Part shown: positions 33,333 through 41,205 of the stretch, one piece after another
Layout of the letters: each line of letters starts with the position of its first letter
Numbering within the stretch: position 1 is the first letter of the stretch
DNA from: Sphingobacteriales bacterium
GTDB lineage: Bacteria > Bacteroidota > Bacteroidia > Chitinophagales > Chitinophagaceae
NCBI GenBank assembly: GCA_016235125.1
Contig: JACRLZ010000002.1
Location: 868,001 to 932,000 of the forward strand
DNA: 64,000 nucleotides
Direction: 5' to 3'
The notes under the pieces: generated by a model
Database searches by the model: none
What the model was told of the DNA's origin: nothing
What the model saw: the letters and a program-made list of their open reading frames with translations, nothing else
Position numbers and translations under genes: made by a program

Positions 33333-33413
33333 TTTCCCACTAAGCCACAAAGGCCGCCAAGAAATTTGTTAATGATTGAAAATGCTTTGTGTTCTTAGTG
33401 TCTTTGTGGGAAA
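33333..33413. repeat. Inverted-repeat element, CACAAAG type (family 1, copy B)
   Basis: TTTCCCACTAAGCCACAAAG (33333-33352) pairs with 33394-33413, whose complement reads TTTCCCACAAAGACACTAAG (17 of 20 matching). The 41-base centre has no gene. It lies between the S9 peptidase stop and the stop of the convergent beta-barrel gene, so it may also act as a terminator-like hairpin. Confidence 0.75.
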
Positions 33414-33440
33414 ATTAAAATTTGGCTTGTACGATAAATT

Positions 33441-34028
33441 TTAGAAACAGTAAGATGCTTTAATGGCTATTAACCAGAGTGCATCAGCGCCCTGTTCTTT
33501 CATCATAATAAGAACAGGGGAGATCCCAAATTTTTCATTGAAGAAGTAAGTGCCATCCAGTTTTGCCCCGATATTAAAGCGGTTTATTCCATTGTACATC
33601 CCAAGTGCAGGGCCTAAGCTGAAATTTATAAGGCCTTTATTCCATGGGTTATACATCACTCCGCCAAATAAATGCAGAAAAGTATAAGCCGGGTATTTGT
33701 AAGGATAATTGCCTGCCGCTTCCTTTTTACCCGGATAATATGCAATCCCGCTATTGGCAATTAATCCGAAAGGCTTAACTGGTTTTACATCCATCTTTCC
33801 GAATCTGTAATGACTCCATGAATATTCTGCCGCAACCCCAACACTATGAGTTAATGAAAAATTACCTATTGGTAAATTTATCCCCGTACCCACAGCATGC
33901 ATATTTCCTGAAGGATGATTATGTTCTTTCTTTGCTCTCGACTGGCCCATTGCGTCTGCAGAAAAAAGCAATATCAAAATCATGTTGAAAAGCCACTTGG
34001 TATCTTTCATATCAAACTTAGTTTTCAT
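33441..34028 (-). CDS. Outer-membrane beta-barrel protein
   Basis: A 195-residue exported protein. The signal peptide ends near 'ILLFSADAMGQ' (about residue 29), and ATG 34010 (seventh codon) is an alternative start. The mature part alternates hydrophobic and polar residues and ends in a short aromatic strand (IAIKASYCF), as in small outer-membrane barrels. It is His-rich after the signal ('KKEHNHPSGNMHAVG'), which could bind a metal, though this is only a suggestion. No named family is recognised. It is convergent with the S9 peptidase gene. Confidence 0.65.
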   Translation of the reverse strand: MKTKFDMKDTKWLFNMILILLFSADAMGQSRAKKEHNHPSGNMHAVGTGINLPIGNFSLTHSVGVAAEYSWSHYRFGKMDVKPVKPFGLIANSGIAYYPGKKEAAGNYPYKYPAYTFLHLFGGVMYNPWNKGLINFSLGPALGMYNGINRFNIGAKLDGTYFFNEKFGISPVLIMMKEQGADALWLIAIKASYCF

Positions 34029-34115
34029 CGTTACAAAACGGGACTAATTTGAGCTTTTTTGCGGAATTAACAGCATGGGATAACTTTCGGACAATAAAAA
34101 CAACGAATTTTACGA

Positions 34116-34136
34116 CCTTGTCTGCCGGCAGGCAGG
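34116..34136. repeat. CTGCCGGCAG palindrome (LPAGRQ-type dispersed repeat)
   Basis: The bases around 34116-34136 read CCTTGTCTGCCGGCAGGCAG, then another G, centred on the perfect palindrome CTGCCGGCAG (34122-34131). On the minus strand its translation gives the sequence LPAGRQ, a known artefact of a repeat scattered through Bacteroidota genomes. It lies in the divergent gap between the beta-barrel gene and the large gene at 34153. Confidence 0.6.
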
Positions 34137-34152
34137 TTTTTAGCTAAACTAT

Positions 34153-37100
34153 TTGCTGTTGAGCTTTTTCGGTAAAATATCCTGTATCTTTTTGATGACG
34201 CTGTCCTTCCTTCAATCCAGTGCTCAGGTACCATTTGCCATAACTTCGGCATCCAATCTCAGACAAAAAGTATTAAAACTGCAAGCGGATAGTTTAAAGA
34301 TTGATACTATCAGTATTGTACCGAATACTTTTTCTATAAAAAATATTTCGCCTGATAATTACCGGCTTGATCTTGTAAAAGCAATTCTTTACTGGAAGCA
34401 AAAACCGGTAGCCGACAGCATAACGGTTACTTACCGGGTATTTCCATTTCGGCTGGATGCATCAACACAGCGTTTGAATTATGACAGTGTGATGAACCGG
34501 TTTTATGTAAAACCATTTGAATTCAATGGCGGACTCACAAATGAGCAAAAAGGGATCTTTGATTTCGGAACATTAAAAGCTGAAGGAAGTTTTGGCAGAC
34601 AGATCGGTTTCGGAAGTAATCAAAGCGGAGTACTGAACTCTACTCTTAATATGCAGCTAAGCGGTATGTTGGGCGACAGCATCGAGATACAGGCAGCCAT
34701 TACGGATAACAATATTCCCATTCAGCCGGATGGCACTACACAACAACTGAATGAATTTGACCAGGTATATCTTCAATTCAAAAAAAGGAGCTGGCAATTG
34801 AATCTCGGCGACATTGACATAAGGCAAAATCAAAGTTATTTTCTGAACTTTTATAAACGGTTGCAGGGAGTTTCGTTTCAAACGGCCAACAGAATTTCAA
34901 ATAATGTCAACTCCAAAACACTGGTCAGTGGTTCCATTGCCAAAGGAAAATTTACAAGAAATATTTTCCAGGGACTGGAGGGCAACCAGGGACCTTACCG
35001 TCTTGCGGGTGCGAACAATGAGATTTTCTTTATCGTATTGGCAAATACTGAAAGAATTTTTCTGGATGGTGAGTTATTGCAAAGAGGCGAAGACCAGGAT
35101 TATGTTATCAATTACAACTCCGCTGAATTAAGTTTTACTCCTAAAAGAATGATAACAAAAGACAGCCGTATCCAGGTGGAGTTTGAATATGCCGACAGGA
35201 ATTATCTTAACGCCAACCTGTATCTGTCACAGGAGTTTGAAATAAATCAAAGGCTAAAGATCAGGATTGGAGCCTTTAATAACGGCGATGCCAAAAACTC
35301 AACCATCAACCAGGAACTGGACCCAAAGCAAAAACAATTCCTGGCGAATCTTGGGGATAGCATTCAAAAAGCATTTTACCCAACTGTTTACACCGACACT
35401 CTTACAGCAGAAAAAATTCTGTATGAAAAAATTTATGCCGGTCTTGATTCTTTCTATAGATACTCCACCAATCCGGCTGTTGCTAAATATAATCTGGCTT
35501 TTACAGATTTGGGTGAAGGCAGGGGTGATTATGTGCCCGATTTCAATGGCGCCAATGGAAAAGTTTATCGATATGTACCACCGGTAGCAGGAGTTAAACA
35601 AGGCCGTTTTGATCCGGTGCAGGTGCTGGTGACACCCAAGACGCAACAACTCCTTAGTTTGGGAATTGACTATTTGCTCAACAAAAACACTTCGTTGAAA
35701 ACAGAAATTGCAACCAGTAAATTTGATGTCAATACTTTTTCAGTAAAAGATAATGGAGATGACAGGGGATGGGCTGCAAAGCTTCAGTTGAAGAATAACA
35801 AAGTTCTTAATGCAGTCAGAAAACTGGAACTGACAACCGGGATTGATTATGAGTATGTTCAAAAAAAGTTTAAACCTCTTGAACGGCTAAGGACCGTTGA
35901 ATTTTCAAGGGATTGGGGTTTGCCTTTTATACTTCTTCCGGTTGATGAAAATATTATTAAAGCATCGGCAGGTCTAAAGGACAAAAACAAACATTCGCTT
36001 ACTTATGAATTTATAAATTATCATCGAAGCGATAACTACAACGGATTTCAGAATGCCATTTTTCATAAGGCTGATTTTAAAGGATGGATCGTCAACAACC
36101 AATTTGTGATAACTAATTTCAGTAATGCAGATAACAAAGGAGCCTTTTTCCGGCCCATAATTGATATTGGCAAACAATTAAAACAATTAGCCAACTGGAG
36201 ACTCGGTTTTCGGTATATGCTGGAACAAAACACTGTGAGGTATAAGGCGACCGATACTCTTGTTCCCGTATCTTTTTCTTTTGACAGCTATTCTGTTTAT
36301 TTCAGGTCAGATGAACGAAAAAGGAATAAATATGGCATCACTTTCTTTACCCGGTCTGATAAATATCCTGTTGGTAAAGAATTTACGAGAGGCGACAGAA
36401 GTTTGAATCTGAATTTGCAGGCAGAGCTTCTGGCAAATCCAAAAAGACAACTTTATCTGAATACAACGTTCCGAAAGTTAAAAGTGTACGATGCCATTGT
36501 TTCAAAACAAAAAGAAGATGAAACCATTTTGGGAAGAGTTGAATACCTGATGAGTGAGTGGAAAGGTTTGCTGAGTGGAAATATCTTATATGAAGTAGGG
36601 GCGGGGCAGGAGCAAAGAAGAGATTTTGCTTACCTGGAAGTGCCTGCCGGTACGGGTCAGTATGCCTGGAACGATTATAATGGAGATGGCATCCAGCAGC
36701 TAAATGAGTTTGAACTGGCTTTATTTCCCGACCAGGCAAAGTTTATAAGGATATTTACACCCACCAATGAGTTTATAAAAGCAAATTATATAACGTTTAA
36801 TTACAGCCTTAACATCAGTCCACGGTCCCTGCTCACTTCCTCAGATTTAAAGGGCTTTAAAAAATTTCTCTCAAAACTGAACCTGCTTACTTCATTACAA
36901 ACGAATAAAAAATCAATTGCAAGGGGAAATTTTGAATTCAATCCCTTCAAATACGGAGTGAATGATACTGCGCTGATCATCTCCAACACTTCTTTGCTGA
37001 ATACTTTATCATTCAACCGGTTCAGCACCAAGTGGGGATTTGATTTCAGCAATCTGCGGAATAACGGGAAATCTTTACTTACTTATGGGTACGAAAGCCG

Positions 37101-37629
37101 CAGGCTCAATGACTGGCTGATCAAATGGCGGTGGAATATCAGCAGAAAAATTTCTATTTCTGTAAACGGGAAAAAAGGATTGAATGCGTTATACACTCCT
37201 CAGTTTGCCAATCGCAACTTTGAGCTTTCGGTCTATAACATTGAACCTTTTTTCACCTTCATCAGAGGAACATCATTCCGTATAGTGACCAGTTACAGAT
37301 TTGATACAAGAAAAAATCTTCCTGCATACGGCGGGGAGAAATCAGTTTCACATTCGCTGAATATTGAGTCAAAATACAACATACTTCAAAGCACTTCATT
37401 AACAGGCAGGTTTACTTTTAATAATATCGATTATAAATTTCCTGCCAATACAACAGTAAGCTATATAATGCTGGATGGATTACTTCCGGGAAAAAACTAT
37501 CTCTGGTCTTTAGGATTGACCAAGCGCCTTTTAAATAATGTGGATCTTAATTTTCAGTATGATGGAAGAAAAGCCGGAAGTTCAAATACAGTCCATACCG
37601 GAAGAGTGTCACTAACGGCGTTGTTTTAG
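34153..37629 (+). CDS. Large outer-membrane beta-barrel protein, conserved in Bacteroidota
   Basis: A protein of about 1158 residues with a signal peptide (MLLSFFGKISCIFLMTLSFL..SAQ) only if translation begins at TTG 34153. The first ATG (34195) would leave only about 11 residues before the processing site, and an upstream stop at 34141 excludes a longer protein, so a TTG start is inferred. The N-terminal 200 residues include beta-helix-like and barrel-like segments. The part around residues 290-345 ('IFLDGELLQRGEDQDYVINY', 'RIQVEFEYADRNYL') resembles modules of the gliding/secretion protein SprA. The rest alternates as barrel strands, ending in 'VHTGRVSLTALF'. No enzyme motif is seen; a channel or assembly role is inference. 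Confidence 0.65.
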   Translation: MLLSFFGKISCIFLMTLSFLQSSAQVPFAITSASNLRQKVLKLQADSLKIDTISIVPNTFSIKNISPDNYRLDLVKAILYWKQKPVADSITVTYRVFPFRLDASTQRLNYDSVMNRFYVKPFEFNGGLTNEQKGIFDFGTLKAEGSFGRQIGFGSNQSGVLNSTLNMQLSGMLGDSIEIQAAITDNNIPIQPDGTTQQLNEFDQVYLQFKKRSWQLNLGDIDIRQNQSYFLNFYKRLQGVSFQTANRISNNVNSKTLVSGSIAKGKFTRNIFQGLEGNQGPYRLAGANNEIFFIVLANTERIFLDGELLQRGEDQDYVINYNSAELSFTPKRMITKDSRIQVEFEYADRNYLNANLYLSQEFEINQRLKIRIGAFNNGDAKNSTINQELDPKQKQFLANLGDSIQKAFYPTVYTDTLTAEKILYEKIYAGLDSFYRYSTNPAVAKYNLAFTDLGEGRGDYVPDFNGANGKVYRYVPPVAGVKQGRFDPVQVLVTPKTQQLLSLGIDYLLNKNTSLKTEIATSKFDVNTFSVKDNGDDRGWAAKLQLKNNKVLNAVRKLELTTGIDYEYVQKKFKPLERLRTVEFSRDWGLPFILLPVDENIIKASAGLKDKNKHSLTYEFINYHRSDNYNGFQNAIFHKADFKGWIVNNQFVITNFSNADNKGAFFRPIIDIGKQLKQLANWRLGFRYMLEQNTVRYKATDTLVPVSFSFDSYSVYFRSDERKRNKYGITFFTRSDKYPVGKEFTRGDRSLNLNLQAELLANPKRQLYLNTTFRKLKVYDAIVSKQKEDETILGRVEYLMSEWKGLLSGNILYEVGAGQEQRRDFAYLEVPAGTGQYAWNDYNGDGIQQLNEFELALFPDQAKFIRIFTPTNEFIKANYITFNYSLNISPRSLLTSSDLKGFKKFLSKLNLLTSLQTNKKSIARGNFEFNPFKYGVNDTALIISNTSLLNTLSFNRFSTKWGFDFSNLRNNGKSLLTYGYESRRLNDWLIKWRWNISRKISISVNGKKGLNALYTPQFANRNFELSVYNIEPFFTFIRGTSFRIVTSYRFDTRKNLPAYGGEKSVSHSLNIESKYNILQSTSLTGRFTFNNIDYKFPANTTVSYIMLDGLLPGKNYLWSLGLTKRLLNNVDLNFQYDGRKAGSSNTVHTGRVSLTALF

Positions 37630-37718
37630 TCGCTGGTCATTTGTTTCTGGTTACTGGCAGGAGAGAAAAATGGTTTTCAAAAAATAGAGGCGTTACCAGC
37701 AACTAATAACCAGCAACC
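37628..37718. repeat. GTTGCTGGTT inverted-repeat element (family 2, copy 2)
   Basis: The 24 bases at 37628-37651 match the reverse complement of 37695-37718 at 19 of 24 positions, both arms containing CTGGT words as in the element at 25098-25186. The left arm starts inside the stop codon of the large barrel gene and the right arm ends 2 bases before the ychF stop, so it fills the convergent gap. Confidence 0.65.
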
Positions 37719-37720
37719 GG

Positions 37721-38818
37721 CTATACATTGAACCGGAAATGCATCACATCCCCATCCTTTACTATGTATTCCTTCCCTTCTATTCTTAGTTTTCCGGCTT
37801 CACGGCAGGCTGCCTCGGAGCCATATGCAGTAAAATCGTCGTAGCTGATGACTTCAGCTTTAATAAAACCCTTTTCAAAGTCTGTATGAATAACTGAAGC
37901 AGCCTGCGGCGCCTTCCAGCCTTCATGTATGGTCCATGCCCTTACTTCCTGTACGCCGGCGGTAAAGTAGGTGTACAGTTTCAAAAGTTTATATGCAGAA
38001 TGGATCAATCTGTCAAGTGCAGGTTCAAGCATCCTGTATTCTTCCATGAACAACTTTTTGTCATCCGGATTTTCCATTTCTGCTATTTGTGCTTCGATGG
38101 AATTGTTCATGATGATCACTACCGCTTCTTCATCTTTCACGGCTTCTTTTAATGCGCCGGAATATTTATTGCCTGTGTGCATCGAAGCTTCATCCACATT
38201 GGCAACATAGAGAACAGGCTTATCTGTCAGTAGAAAAAGATCTGCAACAGTCACTTTCTCTTCTTTTGACAGTTTGAGTTCTCTTATACTTTTCCCTTTA
38301 TCCAGGTGTTCTTTACAGCGGATCAATATATCCAGTTCGGCTTTAAGTTTCGGATCTGATTTGGCAAGTTTCTCTGATTTTTGAATTTTTCTTTCAATTC
38401 CGTCAAGATCTTTTAATTGCAGTTCGGTGTCAATAATTTCTTTATCACTCACTGGATTGATGGCCCCTTCATCCCGTAATATGTTTTCATCCTCAAAACA
38501 ACGGATCACATGGATGATGGCATCCACTTCACGGATATTGGCAAGGAATTTATTACCCAATCCTTCTCCTTTGCTGGCGCCACGAACAAGACCGGCAATG
38601 TCAACTATTTCTATCTGGGTAGGCACAATTCTGTTGGGATGAACTAATTCAGCCAGCTTTGATAATCGGGGGTCCGGAACATCCACTAATCCGACATTCG
38701 GATCAATGGTGCAAAAACGATAATTGCTGGCCTGTGCTTTGGCGCTGTTGCTTACAGCATTGAACAAAGTTGATTTTCCTACATTGGGTAATCCCACAAT
38801 TCCTGCCTGTAATCCCAT
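37721..38818 (-). CDS. ychF: YchF, Obg-related P-loop ATPase
   Basis: A 365-residue P-loop protein of the Obg/YchF family, linked to ribosomes and oxidative-stress response; it prefers ATP over GTP. Motifs are G1 'GIVGLPNVGKSTLFNAV' (8-24), G3 DIAGLVRGASKGEGLGN, and NVDEAS, which replaces the NKxD of GTPases as usual in YchF. The coiled-coil insert lies near 130-200, and the C-terminal TGS domain begins at about 282 ('LYTYFTAGVQEVRAWTIHEG', ending 'KEYIVKDGDVMHFRFNV'). Length agrees with E. coli YchF (363). Confidence 0.95.
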   Translation of the reverse strand: MGLQAGIVGLPNVGKSTLFNAVSNSAKAQASNYRFCTIDPNVGLVDVPDPRLSKLAELVHPNRIVPTQIEIVDIAGLVRGASKGEGLGNKFLANIREVDAIIHVIRCFEDENILRDEGAINPVSDKEIIDTELQLKDLDGIERKIQKSEKLAKSDPKLKAELDILIRCKEHLDKGKSIRELKLSKEEKVTVADLFLLTDKPVLYVANVDEASMHTGNKYSGALKEAVKDEEAVVIIMNNSIEAQIAEMENPDDKKLFMEEYRMLEPALDRLIHSAYKLLKLYTYFTAGVQEVRAWTIHEGWKAPQAASVIHTDFEKGFIKAEVISYDDFTAYGSEAACREAGKLRIEGKEYIVKDGDVMHFRFNV

Positions 38819-38885
38819 TTCTATTTATAATTGAATATTTAATATTTAATATTTCAGATTGACCTAATCTGTTTTTTGCGAGGCG

Positions 38886-38917
38886 CAAAGATAAGGCTTG
38901 AAAAAGTAGTCGGGAAA
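38886..38917 (-). promoter_or_regulatory. Likely promoter of ychF
   Basis: On the minus strand, TTTC (38917-38914) is followed by 20 bases and TATCTTTG (38893-38886), an exact TAnnTTTG. Transcription would start near 38879, giving a leader of about 60 bases that contains AT-rich direct repeats (AATATTTAATATTTAATATT). Confidence 0.45.
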
Positions 38918-38992
38918 GGTAATTGTGAGAAGATGATTTTGGTATTTACATAAAAATCTGCAATCTTCAATTTGCAATATAAAAATCATTTT

Positions 38993-40390
38993 ATGGCATT
39001 AACCCGCATCTGGTCTGCTTTTATCATCATTGCTATTGCTGTGGCAGGGTTTAAATTTTTTGCTGTGGATGACAATCAGCAAATTTTTACCCAAATGGTA
39101 ATCGGGAAAAACGGGGATTCCCTGAAAGTAAAAGACATTGCAATGAACAAAGCGAATCCTTCTCTTGTAGCTGCTTTCGATTCTCAGCAAAGAGTTGCCA
39201 TGGGCTCTCTTATTTACAAGAAAGATGGCGACAGGATAGTGGGTGTGAAGCCACTAAAAGTAAATGGCATCATTGAAACATGCAAGGATGCTGTGAATTT
39301 GTGTATTGGGCTGATTGGTATTATGGCCTTGTTCATGGGTTTTATGAGCATTGCAGAAAGGGCAGGAGGGGTGAGGTTTCTTTCCAGGATCATCGGGCCT
39401 TTTTTCTCAAAGATATTTCCGGGAGTACCCAAAGATCACCCGGCGCATGGGCATATGATGATGAACTTTTCTGCCAACCTGCTTGGATTGGATAATGCAG
39501 CAACTCCATTTGGCATAAAGGCAATGGAGAGCCTGCAGGAGATCAATCCGCAAAAAGAAAAGGCTTCAGATGCACAGATCATGTTTTTATGTCTGCATGC
39601 CTCCGGGCTTACTTTAATACCCGTCAGCATAATTGCATTAAGGGCAGGGGCAGGAGCCAAAAATGCCACCGATATTTTTGTTCCCTGCATGATCGCAACT
39701 TTTGCAGCCACCATAGCCGCTTTGCTGATAGTTTCCCTGAAACAAAGAATCAGGTTATTTCAGCCGGTGGTTTTGCTTTGGATACTTGGTTTATCATCGC
39801 TTGTAGGTTTATTGGTCTGGTATCTCACCACATTGGATAAAAGTGCATTGGAATTTTTTTCTGGTTCTTTTGGAAACGGATTACTGCTCACCATTCTTTT
39901 CCTGATCATCTTAGGAGGGCTTTACAGGAAGATTGATATTTTCAGCGCTTTTATTGACGGGGCAAAAGGCGGTTTTGAAACAGCCGTTCGCATCATACCC
40001 TACCTTGTCGGGATGCTGGTTGCCATCAGCATGCTTCGCACCAGCGGCGCATTTGATTATGTTATTGAAGGAATGAAAAACCTGTTTAGCTCGGTGGGTA
40101 CTGATACAAGATTTGTGGATGGATTACCTACAGCATTGGTAAGGCCTTTCAGCGGCGGGGCAGCAAGAGGAATGATGGCCGACACCATGACGACTTTCGG
40201 AGCGGATTCATTTGCCGGGAGATTATCCTGTGTATTACAAGGATCATCTGATACTACATTTTATGTTATAGCAGTTTATTTTGGGGCGGTGAATATCAAA
40301 AATACCCGATACACTGTCGGGCCAATGCTTTTAGCAGACCTTGTTGGGATTATTACCTCAATATCTCTTGCCTATATTTTCTTCGGATAA
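38993..40390 (+). CDS. SpmA-SpmB fusion (nucleoside recognition domain membrane protein)
   Basis: A 465-residue membrane protein in which the spore maturation proteins SpmA and SpmB appear fused. Residues about 1-215 correspond to SpmA ('GLIGIMALFMGFMSIAERAG', 'MNFSANLLGLDNAATPFGIK') and about 285-460 to SpmB ('GGFETAVRIIPYLVGMLVAI', then 'LVRPFSGGAARGMMADTM' and 'LQGSSDTTFYVIAVYFGAVN'). Both halves carry the 'gate'/nucleoside-recognition pattern of transporter-like proteins. Bacteroidota do not form spores, so the name is historical and the substrate is unknown. ATG 38993 (MALTRIWSAF) is preferred to 38972 because the membrane helix then starts at once. It is divergent from ychF. Confidence 0.88.
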   Translation: MALTRIWSAFIIIAIAVAGFKFFAVDDNQQIFTQMVIGKNGDSLKVKDIAMNKANPSLVAAFDSQQRVAMGSLIYKKDGDRIVGVKPLKVNGIIETCKDAVNLCIGLIGIMALFMGFMSIAERAGGVRFLSRIIGPFFSKIFPGVPKDHPAHGHMMMNFSANLLGLDNAATPFGIKAMESLQEINPQKEKASDAQIMFLCLHASGLTLIPVSIIALRAGAGAKNATDIFVPCMIATFAATIAALLIVSLKQRIRLFQPVVLLWILGLSSLVGLLVWYLTTLDKSALEFFSGSFGNGLLLTILFLIILGGLYRKIDIFSAFIDGAKGGFETAVRIIPYLVGMLVAISMLRTSGAFDYVIEGMKNLFSSVGTDTRFVDGLPTALVRPFSGGAARGMMADTMTTFGADSFAGRLSCVLQGSSDTTFYVIAVYFGAVNIKNTRYTVGPMLLADLVGIITSISLAYIFFG

Positions 40391-40420
40391 AAAAAGTCCC
40401 GGAAACTACCGGGACTTTTT
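40391..40420. terminator. Strong bidirectional terminator
   Basis: AAAAAGTCCCGG (40391-40402) and CCGGGACTTTTT (40409-40420) form a perfect 12-bp stem with a 6-base loop. T runs appear on both strands. It separates spmAB from the convergent SusCD-DUF4397 locus. Confidence 0.93.
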
Positions 40421-40438
40421 TAACCTGAAAAGTTTTTA

Positions 40439-41179
40439 TTACCAGTTGGTAAATGATGAAAGCGTTCTGACTACCGTGCCGGAAGTAGATTGATATCTGC
40501 CTCTGAAAACAAGCGTATAGCTCCTCTTTGCTGACGGATTAAATGAATTCATCGTAGCAAGTAAATTAGACGTACCGGTTTCCCGTACATAAATGGTATC
40601 ATTAAACGCTGATGGAAATGGAATAAAACCGGTAACATCCGTTACCGGGACATTGGTAAATACATTCACATTTCTTCTTTTGGAAAAAATATCCACTGCC
40701 GGTACATCCGTTTTTGAAAAAACAAAATTGGCAAACCGGACCCTTGCAGTAGTATCAGTGGGCACTTCAATATTTGTTACCACTGTTTTCTGTTTGGGGG
40801 TATTAATAGTATCGTAAACAAATACCGTATAATTTTTGCCAACCTGCATATTTTCAGCAAAAGACAATGGAACCTGTGTACTGGTAGATAAAGTATCCCT
40901 TACCAGGAAAGCCTTAAGACCCCCGTTTACCACAAATGAATTAGCAGCAGAAGGGAATACACTTCCTGATGACATAGCAGAACCGGTTACCTGGTTGGCA
41001 TCCACATATACATAATTCCTTGTTGCATTTACCATTGCCAGAAATAACTGTACTCTTGTACTATTCGTAAAATCTGTTTGCTGAAGCGTTTTTTCATCAA
41101 ATGTTTTTTCGCAAGACACAATGGCCACTGAAGCAAGAATAAATACTATGCCGGCGATATATAATTTTATTGATTTCAT
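40439..41179 (-). CDS. DUF4397 domain lipoprotein
   Basis: A 246-residue surface or periplasmic lipoprotein. ATG 41179 gives the signal 'MKSIKLYIAGIVFILASV' with lipobox AIVSC; a longer frame would overlap the SusD gene. The body matches DUF4397: 'VQLFLAMVNATRNYVYVDAN', 'VGKNYTVFVYDTINTP', 'ARVRFANFVFSKTDVPAVDI' and 'SAKRSYTLVFRGRYQSTSG'. DUF4397 is a beta-sandwich found in Bacteroidota extracellular proteins, often near SusCD loci, and probably helps bind the ligand at the surface. It is the last gene of the DeoR-SusC-SusD set, starting 26 bases after SusD ends. Confidence 0.82.
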   Translation of the reverse strand: MKSIKLYIAGIVFILASVAIVSCEKTFDEKTLQQTDFTNSTRVQLFLAMVNATRNYVYVDANQVTGSAMSSGSVFPSAANSFVVNGGLKAFLVRDTLSTSTQVPLSFAENMQVGKNYTVFVYDTINTPKQKTVVTNIEVPTDTTARVRFANFVFSKTDVPAVDIFSKRRNVNVFTNVPVTDVTGFIPFPSAFNDTIYVRETGTSNLLATMNSFNPSAKRSYTLVFRGRYQSTSGTVVRTLSSFTNW

Positions 41180-41205
41180 AATAGTAGTGTTTTTATGGGT
41201 TAAAC

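Noticed and set aside
34067..34252. Minus-strand frame reading LPAGRQ
   Set aside because: This peptide is a known by-product of a dispersed palindromic repeat and not evidence for a gene.
38830..38855. AT-rich direct repeats upstream of ychF as a regulatory array
   Set aside because: Short A/T words of this kind are common in a low-GC leader and I see no other support.
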